Of a stretch of 64,000 bases of DNA, positions 29,308 through 37,443 are shown one piece after another. The notes under the pieces were generated by a model. It did no database searches, was not told where the DNA came from, and was given only the letters and a program-made list of their open reading frames with translations. Positions within the stretch are counted from its first letter, which is position 1, and every line of letters begins with the position of its first letter. The stretch comes from Rhizobium terrae. GTDB taxonomy: Bacteria; Pseudomonadota; Alphaproteobacteria; Rhizobiales; Rhizobiaceae. The position numbers and the translations under genes were made by a program. The stretch spans positions 240,920-304,919 of the forward strand of contig NZ_QJKM01000001.1 in NCBI RefSeq assembly GCF_003425685.1. The letters are read 5' to 3'.

Positions 29308-30209
29308 CTGGCTGCGGCGAAGGACTCGGCAACCGTCGCCGCCACCCGTTGCATGGACTGCACGCCGCCGGCGGCGATATAGAACTCGGCGGCCGGCAGG
29401 TAAACGACCTGCCCCTTTTTCCAGGCCGTCGTCTGGGCCACGAGTTCGTTGTCGAGTGTCGACTTTGCGCTTTGCTCGCCGGAGCCGATCGCAGCCGACC
29501 GGTCGAGCACCAGCAGCCAGTCCGGATTGGCCTGACGGATGAATTCGAAGGAAACAGCTTCGCCGTGGGTCGCCGCCTGTACGTCCGGAACCGCCGGCGG
29601 GAGGCCCAGTGCGGCATGCACCCAGCCGAAGCGCGAGCCGGGGCCATAAGCGGTCACCTTCGGGCCGTTGGTCATGATGATCAGCCCTTTGCCTTTGCCG
29701 GCCACCGCCGCCTTTGCCGCATCGATCTGCGCATCCAACTCGGAGGCAGCCTTGGCCGCCTCCTGCCGTTTGCCGAAAAGGGTGCCGTAGCTCGCCAGCC
29801 GCTCCTTGGCTTGAGCAAGCAGGTCATCGCCATCCATCGTCATGTCGATTGTCTGAGCGACCTGGCCAGCCGATTGGGCCTTGGTTGAGGATCGGCCGCC
29901 GACGATGATCAGGTCCGGCCCGAGCGCACTCAATGCTTCCAGATCGGGCTCGAAGAGATCGCCGACGATTTCCGCCCCCTGTTTGAGAGGCTCGAACTGC
30001 GGGAGATAGAGCTTTTCCGGCACGCCGGCCGGCCTGACGCCAAGCCGGTCGAGCGTATCGAGGGCCGCGATGTCGAACACGGCGACTTTGGCCGGCACTG
30101 CGGAGATCTGGACCGGCCCTCTTGCGGTGAGAATTTCCGCCGCATGGGCAAAGATCGCTGAAAAAGCAAAGGCGGCAAACGCCGCGATTATCCTGAACTT
30201 CATTGCCAT
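29304..30209 (-). CDS. siderophore-binding periplasmic protein (FatB/CeuA-like)
   Basis: 301 residues. The start MAMKFRIIAAF gives a signal peptide cleaved near AHA; AAGGA lies 9 bases before it. The family III pattern is visible: ARGPVQISAVPAKVAVFDIAALDTLDRLGV, PDLIIVGGRSSTKA and the C-terminal GGVQSMQRVAATVAESF, each shortened here. It belongs to the group that binds catecholate/carboxylate siderophores such as petrobactin and anguibactin, in keeping with the adjacent asb-like genes. Confidence 0.89.
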   Translation of the reverse strand: MAMKFRIIAAFAAFAFSAIFAHAAEILTARGPVQISAVPAKVAVFDIAALDTLDRLGVRPAGVPEKLYLPQFEPLKQGAEIVGDLFEPDLEALSALGPDLIIVGGRSSTKAQSAGQVAQTIDMTMDGDDLLAQAKERLASYGTLFGKRQEAAKAASELDAQIDAAKAAVAGKGKGLIIMTNGPKVTAYGPGSRFGWVHAALGLPPAVPDVQAATHGEAVSFEFIRQANPDWLLVLDRSAAIGSGEQSAKSTLDNELVAQTTAWKKGQVVYLPAAEFYIAAGGVQSMQRVAATVAESFAAAR

Positions 30210-30243
30210 AGTCCTGTTCCTTGGCGGGATGCCGGACCGCACC

Positions 30244-30549
30244 TCAAGCGATCCGGTCCGGCGCCTGCCATTGCAGGGCTTCCAGGTTTTCCCGGAAGGC
30301 GAAGCGAACGAGATGTCTCTCGATCACCGATTGAGTCTCGGCGAGCTGTTCTTCGTCGGCGGCTACCGCCATGATTTTCAGGCCGTCGTCGTCCGCATCG
30401 AGCGTCGCGGTGCCGCAGGAGAAGCGGCACTCGCCATGGGTCTCGGAATAGGAGACGTCGATCTTGTGCGCGAAATGCTTGCATAGTTGTACGAGATATT
30501 TCCCGCCATGTTCGGTACGCCATTCCGCAATCGACTGCACCACGTCCAT
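30244..30549 (-). CDS. DUF2218 protein
   Basis: 101-residue cytoplasmic protein of unknown function, wholly one DUF2218 domain. The motif C-x-HF-x3-H (LCKHFAHKI), a central CGTATL strand and ERHLVRFAF align well with the N-terminal part of the siderophore reductase encoded at 51500-52564. AAGGAG touches the ATG, so GTG two codons later is possible. It lies between the receptor and the binding protein of the same unit, so a role in handling or reducing the ferric siderophore is likely but unproved. Confidence 0.85.
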   Translation of the reverse strand: MDVVQSIAEWRTEHGGKYLVQLCKHFAHKIDVSYSETHGECRFSCGTATLDADDDGLKIMAVAADEEQLAETQSVIERHLVRFAFRENLEALQWQAPDRIA

Positions 30550-30565
30550 CTCCTTCCCATGCTTT

Positions 30566-32920
30566 TCAGAACGTTGCCTTGGCGGTCAGCAGGAAGCTTC
30601 GGCCAGGCTCGAAGAGCGGTGTGACGGTACCGAATTCCTGGCCGTAGGTGGCACGTTCGGAATAGGTCTCGTCGAAGACGTTCTGGACTTCCGCGCGCAA
30701 GGTGAAATTGGGCAGCGCTTCCGGCTTCCATTCGGCGAAGATGTTGACCACTTCGTAAGCCTTGTAGGGCGGCGAACCGGTCGTGACGTGATCGTATTCC
30801 GGGGCGATCTCGATATCGCCACCGATCGTCAGCCCCCAGTCGACGAAGGTGTGGGCGGCCGTGAGGGTGACGATGTCGCCGACCGGCGTCGCCAGATAGT
30901 TGCCGGTATCGGAATCGGCAGGCGCGCCGTTGATATCGACACGGATATGAGCGTATTTGACCTTCACATAACCGCTTGCCCATTCATAGCCGGCACCGAT
31001 CTCGAAGCCTTGAGAGACAAGATCACGGGCGCGGATGGCTGCCAGGGCACCGGGGAAGGGAGCCGGGGTCGTGGCGTTGTAGGCATAAAGAGGAACGCGC
31101 GCATCATCGATATCCGTGCGGAAGATGCTGCCCTCGGCGGTGAAGCCCTCATATTCCGCCTCCAGACCGATCATATAGTTGTTGGCCGTCACGACTTCCG
31201 GACCATTCGCCCCATAGGTCCAAGCGGGGTTCATGATGAAGTTTTCGGCCAGCGGAATGCCGGCCCAGACATGCGAGAAACCAGCCTTGGCGGTCAGGAA
31301 ATCGGTAAGGTCATACTCGCCGGAGACGTTGGCGCTGAGGCCGCCATTGTCGAACTCCTGCCCGTTGATGCCCGTGAACCATTGATGGTCCGCGCGGGCG
31401 CCGAACGAAAGCCGGGTTCGTTCCCAAGGCTCCAGCCTCGCCTGAGCATAGAGGCCGACATTGCTCGCCTTCTCGCGCCCGGAGTCGGAAAAGCCGAGGA
31501 CCGTGCTCGACGCGTCGAGCGCGGCGCGATCCCGGTAGAAATCGACGCCCGCGACGATATTTCCGATGTCGAACGAAAACTTGTTCTCGAACTTTCCGTT
31601 GAAGCTTTCCGTCTCCCCGGTCGATGGATAGGTGGTGGGAATTCCGGTCGGGCACCCCCGCGGGCAGGCGTAGCCGAGCGTCTCGACTTCGGTGCGGCTG
31701 TAAGAAAGCATGATCGTCGGGTCCCACCAGCCTTCCGGCGAGGTGTCCGTGTAGGTGAAGGTCGTGTTCTGCCGGTCGATCTTCAGGTCGCGGACGCGCG
31801 GTTCCCAGAACGGACGACCGGCGATGAAACCAATATTCGGGCGGAACGGCCGCGTGGCGTCGTCGTGCGAGCGATCGTAGCTGATCTCGAACCGATCGCC
31901 GCTTTCGGCCTCGTAGGCAAGCTTGCCGAGGCCACTGAGAATATTCGTTTCCGTACCCGGCACCTCGCTGCCATTGCCGCCGACGAAGTCGTCGCCCTTG
32001 CCGAAGTTGAAGAAGCCGAGGAATTCGAAACCCTCGCGCCTGCCATAGGCGCTGAGCCCGGTCGTTACCGTGTCGCTGTTGAAATTGTAGGTCGAGGTGA
32101 CGAACCCGCCGAACGACTGCCCGGGCGCCAGCAGGTCGATCGCATCCTTGGTCTCGTAGTTGATCGAGCCTGCCAGCGCACCGGGACCGGCATCGGCAGG
32201 GGCGATGCCGGCATCGACATCCACCGCCTTCAGGAGGCTGGGATCGATGAGGTTGGTGGCGTTGTGATGGAAAACCTTGTTGTTCTGGCGCGCACCGTCG
32301 ATGCTGACGGCAAGGTTGGTTTCCTCGATGCCGTGAACATAGACCTTCTGGGACATGGGAAGCGAACTGCCGACCTGCACACCCGGCTCCTCGCGGAAGA
32401 CGTCCGCCAGGCTGGTCGGGTTGAGGCGTTCGAGCTGCTCCGGCCCGATGACGGTTTCGGCGACGCCGCCCTCCGCGCCGGGCTGGCCCTGCAGAACGAT
32501 CGGCTGGAGCGTGGTGGCGTCCTGTGCCGGGAGATTGCCGGATGCGTTCCCCGCAGTGCCGATGACGGCAGTGCCATTGACGATCCGGTAGCCGATACCG
32601 GTTCCGGCGAGCATGCGTGCGAGCGCCTGATCCGGCGTGAAATTGCCGCTGACCGCCTGAGCCGTGACGCCCTGCGAGGTGGAAGCCGCAAGCGTGACTT
32701 GAAGGCCGGACTGCCGGCCAAAGGCATTAAGGGCCGACGCGAGCGGCTGAGCCGGTATACTGAAATTGCGGGTGGCCGTCTGCGCCTGGGCGGGAGCGGC
32801 AAGAATAGGGCTCACAACGATCGCGGCGGTGGCGACCGCCGCCGTTAAATTCCAAGCAAAAGCGTTTCTCCTGCCGCTTGCCTTTACCCCACGCGCTACT
32901 CCACTTCCCGGCAAGATCAT
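30566..32920 (-). CDS. TonB-dependent receptor with N-terminal STN signalling domain
   Basis: 784-residue outer-membrane receptor. The ATG at 32920 has AGGAGA 10 bases before it; a farther start at 33007 is the alternative. A signal sequence ends near APAQA, an STN domain (about 50-121: FSIPAQPLASALNAFGRQSG, later ARMLAGTG) contacts the FecR-type anti-sigma factor, the plug follows (about 137-270) and the barrel ends in a terminal Phe. The plug (VYVHGIEETNLAVSIDGARQ) looks more like the haem/haemoglobin receptor class than FecA or FhuA, yet the context is a siderophore locus. Probable receptor for the locally made siderophore, regulated by the FecI/FecR pair upstream. Confidence 0.88.
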   Translation of the reverse strand: MILPGSGVARGVKASGRRNAFAWNLTAAVATAAIVVSPILAAPAQAQTATRNFSIPAQPLASALNAFGRQSGLQVTLAASTSQGVTAQAVSGNFTPDQALARMLAGTGIGYRIVNGTAVIGTAGNASGNLPAQDATTLQPIVLQGQPGAEGGVAETVIGPEQLERLNPTSLADVFREEPGVQVGSSLPMSQKVYVHGIEETNLAVSIDGARQNNKVFHHNATNLIDPSLLKAVDVDAGIAPADAGPGALAGSINYETKDAIDLLAPGQSFGGFVTSTYNFNSDTVTTGLSAYGRREGFEFLGFFNFGKGDDFVGGNGSEVPGTETNILSGLGKLAYEAESGDRFEISYDRSHDDATRPFRPNIGFIAGRPFWEPRVRDLKIDRQNTTFTYTDTSPEGWWDPTIMLSYSRTEVETLGYACPRGCPTGIPTTYPSTGETESFNGKFENKFSFDIGNIVAGVDFYRDRAALDASSTVLGFSDSGREKASNVGLYAQARLEPWERTRLSFGARADHQWFTGINGQEFDNGGLSANVSGEYDLTDFLTAKAGFSHVWAGIPLAENFIMNPAWTYGANGPEVVTANNYMIGLEAEYEGFTAEGSIFRTDIDDARVPLYAYNATTPAPFPGALAAIRARDLVSQGFEIGAGYEWASGYVKVKYAHIRVDINGAPADSDTGNYLATPVGDIVTLTAAHTFVDWGLTIGGDIEIAPEYDHVTTGSPPYKAYEVVNIFAEWKPEALPNFTLRAEVQNVFDETYSERATYGQEFGTVTPLFEPGRSFLLTAKATF

Positions 32921-33040
32921 CCGCCCCGTCTCCTGTATGCTTTTGTCGCAAAGGCCCCCCGGCCTGCGTTTCAGGGTAGAGACGACCATGCGCGGCGCTT
33001 TTTTCATCCAGCAGCGAAAATTTTCAGGAAATTTTAACGC

Positions 33041-34015
33041 CTAGAAAAGTGCGAGCACCCGCAGGTAGGGCGAGATGCGGTGTACCTTGCCGCCGTAAGG
33101 CTGGACGAGCGCTTCGAGTGCCCGATCGGGATCGGAAAGACTGTAGAGACCGGTCACACGTCGATTGGCGAGCTCGCTGCTCGGGACGCTGATCCAGGCG
33201 GCGTGATAGCGCTGCAGTTCCTCGACGACCGAGGCAATCGTCACATCGTTGACGAATAACCGGCCGCTCCGCCAGGCGGCCATATCCTCGGGCGCCAGCT
33301 TTCTGCGCGATATCTGCCCGCTGCCGCGGTTGATGCTGACGGAATCGCCGGGCGAAAGCTCGAATGCATGCGACGTTCCATCGACGCTGAGCCCGACAAG
33401 GCCCCGGACGAGTTCAACGGTCGTATCATCGGGCTTCATGTGCACGTCGAATGCCGTGCCGAGGACGGTCACCTTCACGCCGCCGGCGGTAACAACGAAG
33501 GGGCGCGACGGATCGCGCTTCACATCGAAGAAGGCCTCGCCCGCAAGCAGCTCCACGTGCCGCATGCCGTTCTCGAACTCGGTGTCGATTGCGCTTGCAG
33601 GCCCAAGTTCGACCACACTGCCGTCTTCAAGGGTAATCTTGCGGAGTTCGGCCGTTACCGTTCGGAAATCTGCCCGATATGCGAGGAGAAGGGAGGGGCC
33701 GGCCAACGCCAGCACAAGACAGGCCGCCAATGCCAGCGCTGTACCCACACTCCAGACGCGCCGCCGTCGCCGGACGGCAAGCATTTTCATTTGCGTCGTC
33801 GATCGCCAGAGGTCCTCGTGGACGGGCGTCGTCTCACCCATCAGCTCCCAGGTCTTGCAGGCCTTCAGCCAGGCTTCCCGATGCGCCGGCGAGCGGTTGA
33901 GCCACAGGCCGAATTCCCGTTCGACGACCACCATCCGGGATGATTCGCGCAGGCGCAGGAACCAGTCCATCGCCTCTTCCAGAATGCTTTCGTCCGTTTC
34001 GTCTTGCCCAGCCAA
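33041..34015 (-). CDS. fecR: FecR-type anti-sigma/signal transducer
   Basis: 324 residues. An N-terminal DUF4880 segment (AMDWFLRLRESS, W at HREAWLKACKTWELM) binds the sigma factor in the cytoplasm, one membrane helix lies near 90-112, and the FecR domain is periplasmic (LEDGSVVELGPASAI, FDVKRDPSRPFVV). The C-terminal part (VIASVVEELQRYH and VTGLYSLSDPDRALEAL) is the STN-like region that meets the receptor. Start appears to be TTG. It lies between the sigma factor and receptor genes in the canonical fecIRA order. Confidence 0.9.
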   Translation of the reverse strand: MAGQDETDESILEEAMDWFLRLRESSRMVVVEREFGLWLNRSPAHREAWLKACKTWELMGETTPVHEDLWRSTTQMKMLAVRRRRRVWSVGTALALAACLVLALAGPSLLLAYRADFRTVTAELRKITLEDGSVVELGPASAIDTEFENGMRHVELLAGEAFFDVKRDPSRPFVVTAGGVKVTVLGTAFDVHMKPDDTTVELVRGLVGLSVDGTSHAFELSPGDSVSINRGSGQISRRKLAPEDMAAWRSGRLFVNDVTIASVVEELQRYHAAWISVPSSELANRRVTGLYSLSDPDRALEALVQPYGGKVHRISPYLRVLALF

Positions 34016-34114
34016 GTCTTCAACCTGCTTCGGATGTCCCGCCGCTTCTATCCGAAATTCCCCTTCTTGCGTAGGAACGATTGACGGGCCGGAATTTTTC
34101 GCCTGCCGCAGCGC

Positions 34115-34630
34115 TCAGGCATTTTTCCTGTCGAGCGCCGTTGCAATCCTGACCATGGCGGTTCGTACGTGACGATGGGCGGTGGCAACCGAGATGCCGA
34201 GATGTTCGGCGACGCCCTCCAGCGTATGGCCGCCGAAGCGGTACATTTCCACCGCGATACGGATCTCGCTCGGAAGCGCATCGAGCACGGCAGCCGCGAT
34301 GCGGACTTCATCGCAGAACATCACCGTCTGCTCGGGATTGTCGGCCGGCTGCGGAACGGTCCAGAAGGGCGCATCCTCCGTATGGCCCCGATGCTCGATC
34401 TTGCGGCGTTTCAGCACGTCGAAGGAGAGGTTCCGGACGATGCGATAGAGATAGGCAAGGCCCTGGCGTGCCGATTCGCCGGGCGCCTTTCCGGGTGCGA
34501 ACCGCAGATAGGCTTCCTGAACGATGTCCTCCGCCGCCTCCCGCGAGCCGAGAATCCGTGCCGCATAATCGACCAGCGCCGAGCGGTGGGTCAGATAGAG
34601 ACTGTGCCGGTTTTCCGCTTCTAGGGTCAT
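34115..34630 (-). CDS. fecI: ECF sigma factor, FecI type
   Basis: 171 residues with sigma region 2 (DYAARILGSREAAEDIVQEAYLRF) and region 4 (LEGVAEHLGISVATAHRHV), each given in part. It directs RNA polymerase to the receptor promoter when FecR signals. The strand order fecI-fecR-receptor is intact. A TGA-N6-TAGTCAT motif lies 133-148 bases upstream, so fecI itself may be under iron control. Confidence 0.9.
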   Translation of the reverse strand: MTLEAENRHSLYLTHRSALVDYAARILGSREAAEDIVQEAYLRFAPGKAPGESARQGLAYLYRIVRNLSFDVLKRRKIEHRGHTEDAPFWTVPQPADNPEQTVMFCDEVRIAAAVLDALPSEIRIAVEMYRFGGHTLEGVAEHLGISVATAHRHVRTAMVRIATALDRKNA

Positions 34631-34762
34631 ATGATCGAGGGGGCGAAACTTGTCTCATGGACCGGGCGGCCAGAAGCATTGACGCCTCCCGGCTGAACGG
34701 TCGATTTGAATTGCACGTCCGAATGGCTCATCATGCCGGACGGATATCTATCATTAAAAAGT

Positions 34763-34778
34763 TGATTGCAATAGTCAT
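34763..34778. promoter_or_regulatory. TGA-N6-TAGTCAT motif upstream of fecI
   Basis: TGATTGCAATAGTCAT. Thirteen of 16 bases agree with the copy at 44036-44051, and TGA and TAGTCAT are shared with 58307-58322. The region 34631-34867 holds no gene. The bases just after it (AGTCATATTATGA) also resemble the kdgD operator, so the motif assignment is not unique. Confidence 0.45.
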
Positions 34779-34867
34779 ATTATGATGACGGCGGCAAGGA
34801 CATCGACCCTTGCCGCCTCGCGCATTCCTTTTGCGTCGCGTTCGCCCACATCGTCGGGCGAACGGCC

Positions 34868-36166
34868 TTATCCGGCGGCCCTTCTCGGCAGCAGGATCGC
34901 CGGCAGGTTTTGATCGCACCAGAGGCCAAAAACCTCGCCGAGCCGGTCCTTGATCTTTCGTTCCAGCCGGTCGGATTCCTCCAGCCGGTCGAAGACCGCA
35001 GCGGCCTGCTCCCCGTCACCCGTCTGGCTGAGTTTCATGCAGGCGTAGTGGAGGTTCTTGAGAGACTGGAAAAGTGCTTCGATCTCCTCGCACCAGATCT
35101 CGAATTCACCGGCGGGCAGCTTCAGCGCCCGCCAGAAAAAGGCGAAGCCGTGCTCATAGGCATATTTGCGGATGGTGATGACAGGCAGTTCGCGCACCGC
35201 CGACGCGAGTTCCGCCAGTGTCAAGCCGTCGCGGCCGTGGAGATGGGCGTTCACGATGCCGCGGACCGCATCGACCAGCGGGTTCGTGTCCGCCACGAAA
35301 CATGCCTCGAAATAGGCTTTCAGGTCTTGCGGTTCCGGATTGCGGGCAAGGGCGTTGTCGAAAACGTAACCGCCGCCGACCGTCGGCTGCATGATCGCAT
35401 GGATGACCTTTTCCCGCTCGATCTCGCCCTCCCAGCGATAGTCCGGATCATGCACGAACCATTTTTCCGGATCGGCCGTCTTCTGCAGCATGAGATAATG
35501 GGGGAAGGGGTTCTGGTTGAACTTGTTCTCGCGCTCGGGCAGATGGAACATGTCGAGCATGACCATGACCGAGCCGGTTTCCGGACGGTTTTCGACGAGG
35601 TCGATCAACGTTGAAAGGTTTTCCGCCTTCGACCTTGCCGGATCGTACCATTCGCGGATGGGAACCCGGTAGAGCTGCGTGAACCAGTCGCGGAAGAAAT
35701 CCTGGCTGATCTCGGGCGAGTGATAGAGAAGCTCGAAACGATCGCTGACAGTGAACTTTGCGTCCCAGACGCCGAAATAGAACGGCCGCTGGTCCAGCCC
35801 CTGCCGCTTCAGGCCGTCGCAGACGCAACTTACGAAGCAATGTACCTTGATGTCGTAATAGGCCTCCCCATGGACCCCTTCGTCGGTCGTGCCGCCGGTC
35901 ATGGCGAAGGACGGAACGGCGGATTTCGGAATGTAGAGCCCGACCAGATCCGCGACGGTTTCGAGTTCCTGGCGGGCGATCGCCTCTTCCGGCATGGCCA
36001 GCCCGTATTCCAGCTCCAGATTGAGGAGGATCTGCAGGATCAGAACGGAATCCAGGTAGAGGTCCTCGTTGAGCCGCGCTTCCGGGGCAAAAGCCTGCAT
36101 GTGCGGATGGGTCATGTGTTCGGAAAGCACGATGCGGACAGAGTCCAGAATTTCGTCGCGGGTCAT
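34868..36166 (-). CDS. petrobactin-type AsbD-AsbE fusion: acyl/aryl carrier protein joined to an AsbE-like domain
   Basis: 432 residues. Residues 1-82 are a carrier protein: LNEDLYLDSVLILQILL puts the phosphopantetheine-bearing Ser at 40. Residues from about 102 to the end form one domain resembling AsbE of petrobactin synthesis (HCFVSCVCDGLKRQ, WFTQLYRVPIREWYD, WFVHDPDYRWEG). In Bacillus these are two proteins, AsbD and AsbE, that load and transfer 3,4-dihydroxybenzoyl groups; here one polypeptide carries both. The ATG at 36166 overlaps the ligase stop by 4 bases. Assignment rests on sequence pattern and operon context, not on an alignment. Confidence 0.82.
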   Translation of the reverse strand: MTRDEILDSVRIVLSEHMTHPHMQAFAPEARLNEDLYLDSVLILQILLNLELEYGLAMPEEAIARQELETVADLVGLYIPKSAVPSFAMTGGTTDEGVHGEAYYDIKVHCFVSCVCDGLKRQGLDQRPFYFGVWDAKFTVSDRFELLYHSPEISQDFFRDWFTQLYRVPIREWYDPARSKAENLSTLIDLVENRPETGSVMVMLDMFHLPERENKFNQNPFPHYLMLQKTADPEKWFVHDPDYRWEGEIEREKVIHAIMQPTVGGGYVFDNALARNPEPQDLKAYFEACFVADTNPLVDAVRGIVNAHLHGRDGLTLAELASAVRELPVITIRKYAYEHGFAFFWRALKLPAGEFEIWCEEIEALFQSLKNLHYACMKLSQTGDGEQAAAVFDRLEESDRLERKIKDRLGEVFGLWCDQNLPAILLPRRAAG

Positions 36167-37443
36167 GAGGCAACTCCTGCTGCCGGTGTGCCGAATTCGC
36201 CTGCCGCATGGCGGGCCGCCACATCGCGGCGACTGATCTTGCCATTCCCCTGCCGCGGGATCTCCGCGACCTCGATCATTTCCATTGGCAGCTGGTGGCT
36301 CGCGAGATGGCGGCTGCACCATTCGCGGACGTCGTTGGGCGTCACCGGCAAGCCGGCGCTATAGAGAAGCGCGACCCGCTCGCCCGCGAAACGATCGGCC
36401 TTGCGGAAGGCGACAGCATCGGTGATTGCCGGCATGGCCATCACCGCATCCTCTACATCGCCCGGATAGACGTTGAGGCCGGAGACATTGATCATGTCGT
36501 CCATCCGCGACAGGAAAACCAGCATGCCGTCCTTTCGCCGGTAACCGAGGTCGCGGGTATGGATCAGAGAGCCGCCTTCGGCCTTCACGACGATCTCTCC
36601 GGCGTCTTCGGCGCTTGTTCCCGTGGATGCCCGCAGGTGGGGCAGGATAAAGCCCATGTCAGCGGCGGCGCGCACATCCGGATTGATGGCGATGCAGCCG
36701 GATTCGGAGCAGCCGTATTGCTGGAAGAGACGGTCGCTCCGGGCGCGGATCTGCGTAAACCAGGGATCGGGCAGCAGGGTGCCGGAGGTCATGGCGGCGT
36801 AAAGTCTTTCGCCTTCGGGCAAAAGGCGGGAAAGGGTGTGAAGGATGGCCGGAGAGGAATAGAGCAGCGGCCGATCGGTCTCGCGCAGCACCTTCAGGAG
36901 GTATTTCGGGTTCGCCGTCTCGACGATGACAGGGACTTGCCCGCGTTTCAGGGCAACCAGAATGCCGCAGATCAGCCCATAGGAATGAGTGGTCGGGCAG
37001 GCGATGACCGGTGTCATGTCTTGGGGCTCGCGGAAGGTTGCGACATAACTTTCGACCTCGCGGTCGATCTCGTCCCAAGGCCGGGCGATACATTTCGCGG
37101 CCCCCGTCGTTCCCGAGCTCATATGCAAAAGCCGGCCGGGCGCTGGCGCCTCTTCCCGAACATCGAGCACTTCGGCGGTCAGGCTGTTGTAGAAAAGCCG
37201 GTCGCAGTTTGCCGTCATCGCGAGCCTGCGGGCGGCGGGATAGGGCGTGCCGGGGTGGATGGGCAGGACGCTCGCTCCAGCCTTGCGGATGGCAAAAAAG
37301 AAGGAGAGCCACTGTGTCGTATCGGTAAAGCACACCGCATAACGGCCACTATCGTGGCCGCTGAGGCCAATCTGTGCGGCGATACGCTCGGATGCCTGGT
37401 CGAAATAGGCGCGGTCGTAAAGCTTGCCGTCGATGCGGATCAT
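36163..37443 (-). CDS. asbC: AMP-dependent aryl-acid ligase, AsbC-like
   Basis: 426-residue adenylating enzyme expected to activate 3,4-dihydroxybenzoate (or another aryl acid) and load it on the carrier domain encoded next. The A3 motif SSGTTGAAK is 109-117; later motifs YGCSESGCI, the adenylate-binding TRDLGYRRKDG and the C-terminal Lys in QGNGKISRRDV are present. It is shorter than stand-alone EntE/DhbE ligases (about 540 residues), as is AsbC. It overlaps both neighbours by 4 bases. The exact aryl acid is not decided by sequence. Confidence 0.85.
   Translation of the reverse strand: MIRIDGKLYDRAYFDQASERIAAQIGLSGHDSGRYAVCFTDTTQWLSFFFAIRKAGASVLPIHPGTPYPAARRLAMTANCDRLFYNSLTAEVLDVREEAPAPGRLLHMSSGTTGAAKCIARPWDEIDREVESYVATFREPQDMTPVIACPTTHSYGLICGILVALKRGQVPVIVETANPKYLLKVLRETDRPLLYSSPAILHTLSRLLPEGERLYAAMTSGTLLPDPWFTQIRARSDRLFQQYGCSESGCIAINPDVRAAADMGFILPHLRASTGTSAEDAGEIVVKAEGGSLIHTRDLGYRRKDGMLVFLSRMDDMINVSGLNVYPGDVEDAVMAMPAITDAVAFRKADRFAGERVALLYSAGLPVTPNDVREWCSRHLASHQLPMEMIEVAEIPRQGNGKISRRDVAARHAAGEFGTPAAGVAS

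Noticed and set aside
30464-32848. 794-codon plus-strand frame over the STN receptor gene
   Set aside because: Antisense of a complete TonB-dependent receptor; no motif or ribosome site supports it.
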